From Lacticaseibacillus paracasei subsp. paracasei (GTDB taxonomy: Bacteria > Bacillota > Bacilli > Lactobacillales > Lactobacillaceae): a DNA stretch of 64,000 nucleotides. Under the pieces are notes generated by a model. The model worked only from the letters and a program-made list of their open reading frames with translations, was not told the DNA's origin and ran no database searches. Below, one piece after another: positions 53,019 to 64,000 of the stretch (its first letter is position 1; every line of letters begins with the position of its first letter). Made by a program: the position numbers and the translations under genes. The stretch is from NCBI RefSeq assembly GCF_000829035.1, contig NZ_AP012541.1:744001-808000 (forward strand). Direction: 5' to 3'.

Positions 53019-53402
53019 ATGGAATATCGCATAGGAGATATCTTGACTGGCAAAGTGACAGGCGTTCAACCTTATGGCGCGTTTGTCATGCTTGATGAGC
53101 ACACGCAAGGTTTAGTGCACATCTCAGAATGCCAGCATGGTTATGTCAAGGACACCAGCGATATTTTTACCGTCGGCCAGCGAGTTGAAGTTGTGATTTT
53201 GGACATCGACGAATATACCCAAAAAATCAGTTTATCCTTACGTGCCTTACAAGCGTCGCCTAGAATGAGTAAAAAGCGTCGCCGCAAGCATTATTGGACC
53301 AGTCGTAAATTTCACACAGGCTTTGCACCGATTGCCGCTCGGTTAGACGGGTGGGTCGCTGAAGCACTTGATCATTTAGACGAAGAACCGGCTCACAAAT
53401 GA
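53019..53402 (+). CDS. S1 domain RNA-binding protein (CvfD/YugI type)
   Basis: 127 residues. One S1 domain fills about residues 5-75 (YRIGDILTGKVTGVQPYGAFV, GLVHISE, ISLSLRAL); a basic stretch (SKKRRRKHYW) and a C-terminal helix follow. Related proteins regulate translation or virulence post-transcriptionally. No strong Shine-Dalgarno is seen before the ATG. The terminator overlaps the stop codon. Confidence 0.88.
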   Translation: MEYRIGDILTGKVTGVQPYGAFVMLDEHTQGLVHISECQHGYVKDTSDIFTVGQRVEVVILDIDEYTQKISLSLRALQASPRMSKKRRRKHYWTSRKFHTGFAPIAARLDGWVAEALDHLDEEPAHK

Positions 53403-53416
53403 GCCGGTTCTTTTTT
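53384..53416 (+). terminator. Terminator overlapping the stop codon of the S1-domain gene
   Basis: A 12-bp perfect stem AGAACCGGCTCA / TGAGCCGGTTCT, a CAAA loop and six T residues. The 5' arm is coding and the TGA stop opens the 3' arm. Confidence 0.95.
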
Positions 53417-53539
53417 CTGAACTTTTGTCACGATGAATAGAATAATGTTCGCAGAAATGCTGAATTTTTATGCAATTCTGGAGAAAACGTTCGCGATCTT
53501 TCGGTATTTTAAAATGTTTCAATTTGCATGAATTTTTTA

Positions 53540-53569
53540 TTGACTACATCGTTAAAGTGCTGGTATGAT
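53540..53569 (+). promoter_or_regulatory. rrn promoter P1
   Basis: TTGACT, 18 bp, then TATGAT extended by an upstream TGG. Confidence 0.65.
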
Positions 53570-53694
53570 ACTTGTTGTTGTCAAAACAAAAGGCGCTGAT
53601 CTTTAGCGGATATACTTAATTAGATCAAGTTGATGGCTTGCGCAATGTGCGACGTCGAGAACAGATGAATAAATATTCAATGTTTAAAAAGACG

Positions 53695-53721
53695 TTGACA
53701 TGTAACGCTGGTCATGATAAT
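53695..53721 (+). promoter_or_regulatory. rrn promoter P2
   Basis: A perfect TTGACA followed 15 bp later by GATAAT, about 160 bp before 16S rRNA. The spacer is a little short. Confidence 0.6.
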
Positions 53722-53745
53722 CTATCAAAGTTGTCTTTTGACAAG

Positions 53746-53790
53746 GTCGTCCTTTGAAAACTGAACAAAGTTTCGTTTAAATGTGCAGGG
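53746..53790 (+). promoter_or_regulatory. rrn leader: boxA-like element and left arm of the 16S processing stem
   Basis: CCTTTGAAAACTGAAC resembles boxA, the antitermination signal. CTGAACAAAGTTTCG and TGTGCAGG here pair with CCTGCACA and CGAAACTTTGTTTAG at 55481-55505, forming the double-stranded stalk cut by RNase III. A second boxA-like TTCTTTGAAAACTG is at 55551-55564. Confidence 0.7.
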
Positions 53791-53879
53791 TCCTTGGTAC
53801 TTTGGTACCGAGGCAAAAAGTAACATTTGCGAAGTCAATTCGCTAGAACAACAAATCGAGCTATTCGAACAGCTCATAT

Positions 53880-58584
<4,705 letters not shown>

Positions 58585-58588
58585 AAGT

Positions 58589-58629
58589 AAGCGTGCAAGC
58601 AGGCGCAGGTTTCTGCGACTGCGAACACA
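58589..58629 (+). repeat. Short palindromic repeat in the 23S-5S spacer
   Basis: AAGCGTGCAAGCAGGCGCAG, GTTTCTG and CGACTGCGAACAC follow the forward short-copy pattern (compare 28154-28188). It sits 5 bp after 23S rRNA inside the rrn transcript. Confidence 0.6.
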
Positions 58630-58707
58630 TTTCGATGACAAGTACGTTAAGTTCAAGGCAGCAATTAAACAATGATAGCCAGTTTTGAGAGCGCAAAGTT
58701 CTCATAA

Positions 58708-58825
58708 GTGTGGTGGCGATAGCAAGAAGGATACACCTGTTCCCATGCCGAACACAGAAGTTAAGCTTCTTCACGCCGAGAGTAGTTGGTGGGAAACTGC
58801 CTGCGAGGGTAGGAAGCTGCCACGC
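58708..58825 (+). rRNA. rrf: 5S ribosomal RNA
   Basis: About 118 nt, closed by GTGTGGTGGC / GCTGCCACGC. It holds the conserved CACCTGTTCCCATGCCGAAC segment. The tRNA array follows within 9 bp. Confidence 0.96.
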
Positions 58826-58833
58826 TTACATAT

Positions 58834-58906
58834 GGAGGATTAGCTCAGTTGGGAGAGCGTCTGCCTTACAAGCAGAGGGTCACAGGTTCGAGCCCTGTAT
58901 CCTCCA
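58834..58906 (+). tRNA. tRNA-Val (TAC)
   Basis: GGAGGAT / ATCCTCC acceptor, anticodon TAC, discriminator A. No encoded CCA. First gene of the array. Confidence 0.97.
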
Positions 58907-58908
58907 TT

Positions 58909-58981
58909 GAGCCGTTAGCTCAGTTGGTAGAGCAACTGACTTTTAATCAGTGGGTCGACAGTTCGAGCCTGTCACGGCTCA
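58909..58981 (+). tRNA. tRNA-Lys (TTT)
   Basis: GAGCCGT / ACGGCTC acceptor, anticodon TTT, discriminator A. No CCA. Confidence 0.97.
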
Positions 58982-59022
58982 GAGAATTATTGGTTTTAAA
59001 TGGCGGCTCAAGTCGATTTTTC

Positions 59023-59095
59023 GCCGACTTAGCTCAGTTGGTAGAGCATCTGTCTTGTAAACAGGGGGTCGAAGGTTCGAATCCTTTAGTCGGCA
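59023..59095 (+). tRNA. tRNA-Thr (TGT)
   Basis: GCCGACT / AGTCGGC acceptor, anticodon TGT, discriminator A. No CCA. Confidence 0.97.
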
Positions 59096-59128
59096 TGGTA
59101 CCAATAATTTGATAGCACCATGTTTCAT

Positions 59129-59200
59129 GCGGAAGTAGTTCAGTGGTAGAACATCACCTTGCCATGGTGGGGGTCGCGGGTTCGAATCCCGTCTTCCGCT
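59129..59200 (+). tRNA. tRNA-Gly (GCC)
   Basis: GCGGAAG / CTTCCGC acceptor, anticodon GCC, discriminator T. No CCA. Confidence 0.97.
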
Positions 59201-59260
59201 TTCCAAGCACAGTGCCGAGGGTGTGCTTGGTCAAACCTATCCTCGGCATTATCATGATTT

Positions 59261-59334
59261 GCACCCATAGCGCAATTGGATAGAGTGTCTGACTACGAAT
59301 CAGAAGGTTGTAGGTTCGACTCCTACTGGGTGCA
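59261..59334 (+). tRNA. tRNA-Arg (ACG)
   Basis: GCACCCA / TGGGTGC acceptor, anticodon ACG (read as ICG after deamination), discriminator A. Confidence 0.97.
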
Positions 59335-59338
59335 TTAT

Positions 59339-59412
59339 CGGGAAATAGCTCAGCTTGGTAGAGCACCTGGTTTGGGACCAGGGGGTCGCAGGTTCGAATC
59401 CTGTTTTCCCGA
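59339..59412 (+). tRNA. tRNA-Pro (TGG)
   Basis: CGGGAAA / TTTCCCG acceptor, anticodon TGG, discriminator A. Confidence 0.97.
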
Positions 59413-59438
59413 TTGGACATTTTTGTCCCTTAGTTTTT

Positions 59439-59512
59439 CGCGGTGTAGCTCAGCTGGCTAGAGCGTCCGGTTCATACCCGGGAGGTCGAGGGTTCGATCC
59501 CCCCCGCCGCGA
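59439..59512 (+). tRNA. tRNA-Met (CAT), elongator
   Basis: CGCGGTG / CGCCGCG acceptor with paired first position; anticodon CAT. Body sequence matches elongator Met tRNA of Bacilli. Confidence 0.9.
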
Positions 59513-59520
59513 TTGAGCTT

Positions 59521-59594
59521 GGACCTTTAGCTCAGTTGGTTAGAGCAGACGGCTCATAACCGTCCGGTCGTAGGTTCGAGCCCTACAAGGTCCA
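59521..59594 (+). tRNA. tRNA-Ile2 (CAT, lysidine-modified)
   Basis: GGACCTT / AAGGTCC acceptor and the body sequence of the Bacillus CAT-anticodon isoleucine tRNA; C34 would be converted to lysidine by TilS to read AUA. Confidence 0.85.
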
Positions 59595-59642
59595 TCTTTA
59601 CAGGGTGGTCGCTGTTCGGTATAATCGATATGTTATTGTTAT

Positions 59643-59716
<74 letters not shown>

Positions 59717-59723
59717 TTTATAT

Positions 59724-59797
59724 GGTTCCATGGTCTAGTTGGTTAGGACGCCTGCCTGTCACGCAGGAGATCACGGGTTCGAGTCCCGTTGGGACCG
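59724..59797 (+). tRNA. tRNA-Asp (GTC), copy 1
   Basis: GGTTCCA / TGGGACC acceptor with a T4-G69 wobble; anticodon GTC, discriminator G. The second copy has a T-A pair at this position. Confidence 0.96.
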
Positions 59798-59802
59798 TTT
59801 GC

Positions 59803-59875
59803 GGCTCGGTAGCTCAGTCGGTAGAGCAATGCATTGAAGCTGCATGTGTCGGCAGTTCGATTCTGTCCCGCGCCA
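59803..59875 (+). tRNA. tRNA-Phe (GAA), copy 1
   Basis: Anticodon GAA. The acceptor arms GGCTCGG / CCGCGCC leave T4 opposite C69, a mismatch that is also present in copy 2. Confidence 0.94.
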
Positions 59876-59894
59876 TATTCATAATCATTTTTAT

Positions 59895-59965
59895 GCGGGT
59901 GTAGTTTAGTGGTAAAACCACAGCCTTCCAAGCTGTTGTCGCGAGTTCGATTCTCGTCACCCGCT
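59895..59965 (+). tRNA. tRNA-Gly (TCC)
   Basis: GCGGGTG / CACCCGC acceptor, anticodon TCC, discriminator T. Confidence 0.97.
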
Positions 59966-59979
59966 GCGGTTATGATCAT

Positions 59980-60053
59980 GGGCCTATAGCTCAGTTGGTT
60001 AGAGCGCACGCTTGATAAGCGTGAGGTCGGTGGTTCAAGTCCACCTAGGCCCA
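59980..60053 (+). tRNA. tRNA-Ile (GAT)
   Basis: GGGCCTA / TAGGCCC acceptor, anticodon GAT, discriminator A. Confidence 0.97.
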
Positions 60054-60082
60054 TTGTTCCATTTATAGTTTCATATACACAT

Positions 60083-60170
60083 GGAGAAGTACTCAAGTGG
60101 CTGAAGAGGCGCCCCTGCTAAGGGTGTAGACCGGGAAACTGGTGCGAGGGTTCAAATCCCTCCTTCTCCG
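60083..60170 (+). tRNA. tRNA-Ser (GCT)
   Basis: Class II tRNA with a long variable arm, acceptor GGAGAAG / CTTCTCC, anticodon GCT, discriminator G. Confidence 0.96.
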
Positions 60171-60174
60171 TTGT

Positions 60175-60246
60175 GGCCCGTTGGTCAAGTGGTTAAGACA
60201 CCGCCCTTTCACGGCGGTAACATGGGTTCAAATCCCGTACGGGTCA
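60175..60246 (+). tRNA. tRNA-Glu (TTC)
   Basis: GGCCCGT / ACGGGTC acceptor with G2-T71 wobble, anticodon TTC, discriminator A. Confidence 0.96.
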
Positions 60247-60255
60247 TGTTTAGAT

Positions 60256-60347
60256 GGAGAATTACCCAAGTCTGGCTGAAGGGAACGGTCTTGAAAACCG
60301 TCAGGTGGGCGTAAGTCCACGCGAGGGTTCGAATCCCTCATTCTCCT
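60256..60347 (+). tRNA. tRNA-Ser (TGA)
   Basis: Class II tRNA with a long variable arm, acceptor GGAGAAT / ATTCTCC, anticodon TGA, discriminator T, which is unusual for serine tRNAs. Confidence 0.94.
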
Positions 60348-60357
60348 TTATAATTAT

Positions 60358-60431
<74 letters not shown>

Positions 60432-60438
60432 TTTATAT

Positions 60439-60512
60439 GGTTCCATGGTCTAGTTGGTTAGGACGCCTGCCTGTCACGCAGGAGATCACGGGTTCGAGTC
60501 CCGTTGGAACCG
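60439..60512 (+). tRNA. tRNA-Asp (GTC), copy 2
   Basis: Differs from copy 1 only at position 69 of the acceptor stem (A for G), restoring a T-A pair. Confidence 0.96.
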
Positions 60513-60555
60513 TCTCTCTCAATTGAGAGAAAAATACAAAAGTTTAGTTCCAAAT

Positions 60556-60628
60556 GGCTCGGTAGCTCAGTCGGTAGAGCAATGCATTGAAGCTGCATGT
60601 GTCGGCGGTTCGATTCCGTCCCGCGCCA
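60556..60628 (+). tRNA. tRNA-Phe (GAA), copy 2
   Basis: Two compensating differences in the T stem compared with copy 1 (GCGGTTCGATTCCGTC versus GCAGTTCGATTCTGTC). It keeps the T4-C69 mismatch. Confidence 0.94.
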
Positions 60629-60632
60629 TTAT

Positions 60633-60713
60633 GGAGGAGTAGCGAAGAGGCTAAACGCGGCGGACTGTAAATCCGCTCCTTCGGGTTCATAGGTTCGAAT
60701 CCTATCTCCTCCA
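60633..60713 (+). tRNA. tRNA-Tyr (GTA)
   Basis: Class II tRNA, acceptor GGAGGAG / CTCCTCC (apart from wobble), anticodon GTA, discriminator A. Confidence 0.96.
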
Positions 60714-60719
60714 TTTTAT

Positions 60720-60790
60720 AGGGATATAGTTTAATGGTAGAACTACGGTCTCCAAAACCGTCAGTGTGGGTTCAACTCCTACTATCCCTG
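60720..60790 (+). tRNA. tRNA-Trp (CCA)
   Basis: AGGGATA / TATCCCT acceptor, anticodon CCA, discriminator G. Confidence 0.97.
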
Positions 60791-60800
60791 CTTTTATAAT

Positions 60801-60874
60801 GGCGGTATTGGTGAAGCGGTTAACACACCGGTTTGTGGCACCGGCATACGTGGGTTCGATCCCCACATACCGCC
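60801..60874 (+). tRNA. tRNA-His (GTG)
   Basis: Eight-pair acceptor GGCGGTAT / ATACCGCC including the encoded G-1 with C73, which is the histidine identity element; anticodon GTG. Confidence 0.96.
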
Positions 60875-60882
60875 CTTTTTAC

Positions 60883-60954
60883 TGGGGTATAGCCAAGTGG
60901 TAAGGCAACGGACTTTGACTCCGTCATGCGCTGGTTCGAATCCAGCTACCCCAA
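60883..60954 (+). tRNA. tRNA-Gln (TTG)
   Basis: TGGGGTA / TACCCCA acceptor, anticodon TTG, discriminator A. Confidence 0.97.
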
Positions 60955-60996
60955 TTTCTCCAACTGCCATAGGGGAAAGGCACTTAATTGAAATAT

Positions 60997-61067
60997 GGCG
61001 GTGTAGCCAAGCGGTAAGGCATGGGTCTGCAAAACCTTGATCGTCGGTTCGATTCCGATCACCGCCT
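60997..61067 (+). tRNA. tRNA-Cys (GCA)
   Basis: GGCGGTG / CACCGCC acceptor, anticodon GCA, discriminator T. The first pair of the anticodon stem (T27-T43) is not formed. Confidence 0.94.
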
Positions 61068-61113
61068 TATCTTGCGGCAATCGCCAAGAGAGTGTATTAT
61101 CATTTAATATTAT

Positions 61114-61197
61114 GCCGGTGTGGCGGAATTGGCAGACGCGCGGGATTCAAAATCCCGTTCCAGCGATGGAGTATCGGTTCGACCCCGATCACCGGTA
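61114..61197 (+). tRNA. tRNA-Leu (CAA)
   Basis: Class II tRNA, acceptor GCCGGTG / CACCGGT with a G1-T72 wobble, anticodon CAA, discriminator A. Last gene of the array. Confidence 0.94.
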
Positions 61198-61203
61198 TCA
61201 CAA

Positions 61204-61231
61204 ACCTTCCTAGGAAGGTTTTTTTTTTGCC
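61204..61231 (+). terminator. Terminator of the rrn-tRNA operon
   Basis: AACCTTCC / GGAAGGTT with a TA loop and ten T residues. Confidence 0.95.
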
Positions 61232-61364
61232 TTGAAAATCTGTGCCACAAACAAAGATGTTCCCAATACATTTTTGATCACACCCGATTTAAAAAAGTGT
61301 ACAATTTGGCACAAATCATGGAGCCGCTGTTTTTGCATGAAAATTGTATGATTTCTGACACACG

Positions 61365-61426
61365 AAAAAAAGACCCAGCGTTTCTTCATCCTACGTAAAA
61401 GTAAGATGCTCCTGAGTCTTTTTTCG
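61365..61426. terminator. Terminator-like structure after the sigma factor gene
   Basis: AAAAAAGAC..CAG pairs with CTG.GTCTTTTTT, with an inner CATC / GATG. The A run on the left makes it a terminator for the minus-strand sigma gene as well. The rest of 61232-61470 shows no gene. Confidence 0.7.
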
Positions 61427-61470
61427 TTATCTGATACTGTCCTTTTTGACGATTGCTGCCAGTTGACTTG

Positions 61471-62019
61471 CTATTCTTCGCGAGAGAACTTCAATATCTT
61501 GATCCGAGACCGTTCCAATGCGCGACGATGACGCTGCAGCAAAGGATCTTCAGAACTGTCTGTCTGACTGATGACAGCTGCCTCGAAGGCCTCATATTCC
61601 AAAGGTGACAACCGTGCCAGAAACTGTGCAAACTCGATTCGCATGAGTAGACCATCTTCATACGATCTGAGAGCCAGACGTTCTTGAAGAGATTCAAGTG
61701 CGCTGTCTTCAACTGGGATTGCGGTCGCGTCGATGCGGCGTTTATGCGCAAAGTGTTTCCGCAAGACTGAACGCAGGTGTGACTGCAATACCATTCGATA
61801 GTAGGGACCAAATTGGGATCCGCTAGAGCCATCATATCGAGTAATTGCTTTGAGCATCGCAATCCTGGCCTCTTGTAACCAGTCTTCATGTGAAAAATCC
61901 CTGAGATGGTACGGTCTTAACACCGTTAGGACTAGCGGTCGATATTGCTTAAACAATTGGCTGAATGCAGTTGAGTTTGTGATTGCTTCATTGATTAATG
62001 TTAACTCTGTGGCTTTCAT
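61471..62019 (-). CDS. ComX/SigH-like sigma-70 family factor
   Basis: 182 residues. The central part resembles sigma region 2 (LFKQYRPLVLTVLRPYHLRDFSHEDWLQEARIAML..ITRYD) with the core-binding and -10-binding helix, and the C-terminal part (LSPLEYEAFEAAVI..) suggests a region 4. Length and pattern fit the SigH/ComX group of lactobacilli that switches on late competence genes. The start has a strong GGGGGAGGAGG ribosome site. A cre-like site lies about 40 bp upstream of the start. No com gene is adjacent. Confidence 0.75.
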   Translation of the reverse strand: MKATELTLINEAITNSTAFSQLFKQYRPLVLTVLRPYHLRDFSHEDWLQEARIAMLKAITRYDGSSGSQFGPYYRMVLQSHLRSVLRKHFAHKRRIDATAIPVEDSALESLQERLALRSYEDGLLMRIEFAQFLARLSPLEYEAFEAAVISQTDSSEDPLLQRHRRALERSRIKILKFSREE

Positions 62020-62059
62020 ATCTCCTCCTCCCCCGACTTACTAGCTTTTTCATTCTACA

Positions 62060-62074
62060 ATAAAGCGTTTCCAA
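62060..62074 (-). promoter_or_regulatory. cre-like site upstream of the sigma factor gene
   Basis: On the minus strand TTGGAAACGCTTTAT matches WTGNAARCGNWWWCA except near the right end (14 of 16 when the 16-base consensus is used). Confidence 0.35.
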
Positions 62075-62199
62075 TTGAATAGCGAACAATCGTTCATGAA
62101 TATTTTTTAGGGGAACAGAATGCTTACAACCAAAGGCATATGTTGGGGCAATATTGACAACATTATTTTAGTATTTTTTTCACGATTTTTTTAAGAGTC

Positions 62200-62459
62200 A
62201 CGACATCTTTAAAGGAATAGAAAGGGGCCAGTAGAATGACCTATTGTTAATTGGTGATTCGGTGGTCGGAGAGCGTGTTATTACAAGCATGATTTGAAAA
62301 ATGGTATGACAAAAAATGATGATATTTTAATGGCGTGAAGGCAGCTTTAGATATCTTAGAACGGCAATTTTTAAAAAATAATGTTGGCGCCTTCATATGC
62401 GATACCATCGGGAAAATAGCGAATTTATAAAGAATAATCAATCTTACATTGATCATGAC
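62200..62459 (+). other. AT-rich gap with broken coding-like stretches
   Basis: No intact gene is seen. The plus strand has protein-like segments in shifting frames, such as LLLIGDSVVGERVITSMI (about 62240-62294) and VKAALDILERQFLKNNVGAF (62335-62394), each ended by stop codons. This may be a decayed gene, but I cannot name one. Confidence 0.3.
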
Positions 62460-64000
62460 ATGCGTTATATTAAACAAGTCACTTTTTTAGGGAGGTATTC
62501 GATAATTTCTTCAAATAGAGAAAATAATAAAATTGGTCTATTTCAGTTAGTTATGCTAGCTTTGGGTTCCTTGATTGGTTCAGGCTGGCTCTTTGGTTCT
62601 TGGGAAGCAGCAGCAGTAGCTGGTCCGGCGGCGATTCTGTCTTGGGTGATTGGCGGCTTGATTATTGGCATCATTGCTTATAATTACATTGAGCTTGGGA
62701 CCATGTTTCCTGAATCAGGCGGAATGAGCAAATATGCTCAGTACTCGCACGGTTCTTTAGTTGGCTTTATCGCCTCTTGGGCCAACTGGATCTCGCTAGT
62801 GACGTTGCTGCCGATTGAAGCAGTGGCTGCCGTGCAATATATGGCATCATGGCCGTGGCAGTGGGCTAGCTTTACGCACGGTTTTTTGGCTGATGGGCGT
62901 ATCACATCGCAGGGGTTGCTGGTGGTGTTTGCTTTCATCATTATTTTTACGTTACTTAACTATTGGTCAGTCTCATTACTGACACGATTCACGAGCTTCA
63001 TCTCGATCTTCAAAATTGGGGTGCCTTTGCTGACGATCACGCTGTTGGCACTTTCAAGCTTCCATCCCGGCAATTATGGGCATTCTTTAGCGACCTTCAT
63101 GCCTTATGGGAGCGCACCTATCTTTGCGGCCACTTCAGTTTCTGGGATTATTTTTTCCTTTAACGCGTTTCAAACCGTCATCAACATGGGAAGCGATGTT
63201 AAGAAACCGCAAAAAAATATTGGGCGCGGAATTGCAATTTCGTTACTGATTAGTGCGGTCATTTACATTTTATTGCAAAGCGTTTTTATCACGACAATTT
63301 CGCCGAAGCTATTAGCAGCACATGGTTGGCAAGGGTTGAATCTCAACTCCCCATTTGCTGACTTGGCGATTCTGCTGGGCATTCACTGGTTATCAGTTTT
63401 GTTATATATGGATGCCTTTGTTTCCCCGTTTGGGACTGGCGTTTCATTTGTTGCTTCATCTGGGCGGGCGTTGCAGGCGATGGTCAGCAACAACCATATT
63501 CCCAAATTTCTTGGGAAACTTGATGAAAAGTATGGTACACCACGAGTGGCGATGGTGGTGAATGCGTTGCTTAGCATGGTTATGGTTTCGATTTTTCCAT
63601 CTTGGGGTACGTTAACTAGCGTCATCTCCACGGCAACGTTGATTGCTTACCTGACAGGTCCTATTACGGTCATCTCCTTGCGTGACATGGCCCCAGATTT
63701 TAAGCGGCCAGTGAAGTCGAGCCTCTTGCGGGTGATGGCACCATTGTCATTTGTGCTAACCTCATTAGCGGCTTACTGGGCAAAATGGCCGACAACGGTT
63801 GAAGTGATCGGCGTTATTTTCTTGGGTATTCCTTTCTATTTGTTCTATGAATGGCGATCAGGCTGGGCAAGCACGCTTAAGCAATTGAAGGCGGCAGCTT
63901 GGATGCTGGTATATTTGCTATTCCTGTCACTCATCTCACTTATTGGCAGCAGTGAGTTTAATGGTTTGAATTGGATTCACTATCCTTTAGATTTTGTTGT
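62460..64000 (+). CDS. APC-family amino acid permease (3' end outside window; start uncertain)
   Basis: The frame is open to the last base. The conserved part begins NKIGLFQLVMLALGSLIGSGWLFG, the first APC helix with its G-S-G unwinding motif; about ten or eleven membrane segments are visible, with FSFNAFQTVINMGSDVKKPQKNI after segment 5-6. This pattern recalls the YveA/aspartate-proton symporter branch, but substrate is not certain. The first in-frame ATG with a continuous frame near it is 62460, without a ribosome site. A strong GGGAGG lies at 62490-62495, followed by ATA (62502) and ATT (62505) instead of a normal start; the next ATG at 62553 lies inside the first helix. Confidence 0.8.
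   Translation, partial: MRYIKQVTFLGRYSIISSNRENNKIGLFQLVMLALGSLIGSGWLFGSWEAAAVAGPAAILSWVIGGLIIGIIAYNYIELGTMFPESGGMSKYAQYSHGSLVGFIASWANWISLVTLLPIEAVAAVQYMASWPWQWASFTHGFLADGRITSQGLLVVFAFIIIFTLLNYWSVSLLTRFTSFISIFKIGVPLLTITLLALSSFHPGNYGHSLATFMPYGSAPIFAATSVSGIIFSFNAFQTVINMGSDVKKPQKNIGRGIAISLLISAVIYILLQSVFITTISPKLLAAHGWQGLNLNSPFADLAILLGIHWLSVLLYMDAFVSPFGTGVSFVASSGRALQAMVSNNHIPKFLGKLDEKYGTPRVAMVVNALLSMVMVSIFPSWGTLTSVISTATLIAYLTGPITVISLRDMAPDFKRPVKSSLLRVMAPLSFVLTSLAAYWAKWPTTVEVIGVIFLGIPFYLFYEWRSGWASTLKQLKAAAWMLVYLLFLSLISLIGSSEFNGLNWIHYPLDFV

Overview
The window is a low-GC Gram-positive chromosome segment, very probably Lacticaseibacillus of the casei/paracasei group. The 16S variable region near 53940-53990 has the casei/paracasei form as I remember it. 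The gene set is lactobacillar: a divergent pepQ-ccpA pair, a dltX-A-B-C-D operon, pepV, an alanine T-box before alaS, and tRNA genes that lack an encoded CCA end. I see no prophage, insertion sequence, plasmid gene or CRISPR array; this is mostly core chromosome.

Layout. 1-10600: 3' part of adhE, a DtxR/MntR-type regulator, zwf, dinB, then a four-gene plus-strand run (YtoI-like regulator, nrnA, DEAD-box helicase, unknown protein). 10601-19180: T-box and alaS, ireB-ruvX-DUF1292, zapA-cvpA-mutS2-trxA. 19678-24214: the dlt operon for D-alanylation of teichoic acids, including the 49-residue DltX. 24356-32156: YslB-like protein, a murI-rdgB gene fusion, a phosphodiesterase, glycerol facilitator, CbpB, DUF368 protein, MscS channel, DUF948 and YtxH proteins. 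32382-43487: niaR, pepQ/ccpA, a class A PBP, a HAD nucleotidase, birA, pepV, a secreted GDPD and an unknown protein. 43791-53402: a YibE/F pair, metallophosphoesterases, a yunD-yutD-yutF-like run, DedA, PgpA, a ferredoxin-NADP reductase type flavoprotein, cyclophilin and an S1-domain protein. 53540-61230: a complete rrn operon (16S-23S-5S) followed by 25 tRNA genes and a terminator. 61471-64000: a ComX/SigH-like sigma factor (minus strand) and the 5' part of an APC-family permease with an unclear start.

Common threads. Envelope biogenesis is prominent: D-alanylation, class A PBP, D-glutamate supply, two unrelated families linked to polyprenyl-phosphate recycling (DUF368 and DedA), and GDPD. 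Nucleotide and second-messenger housekeeping is also represented (NrnA, CbpB, RdgB domain, YjjG, 5'-nucleotidase). Global carbon control is here through CcpA, with cre-like sites before ccpA, before a 53-codon small ORF, and before the sigma-factor gene.

The most unusual feature is a dispersed family of imperfect palindromes, about 40 bp (short form) or 92-120 bp (long form). At least twelve copies lie in intergenic positions, including between the T-box and alaS, inside the dlt operon, in the 23S-5S spacer, and as a near-exact tandem pair with a 116-bp period. I do not recognise it as a named element.
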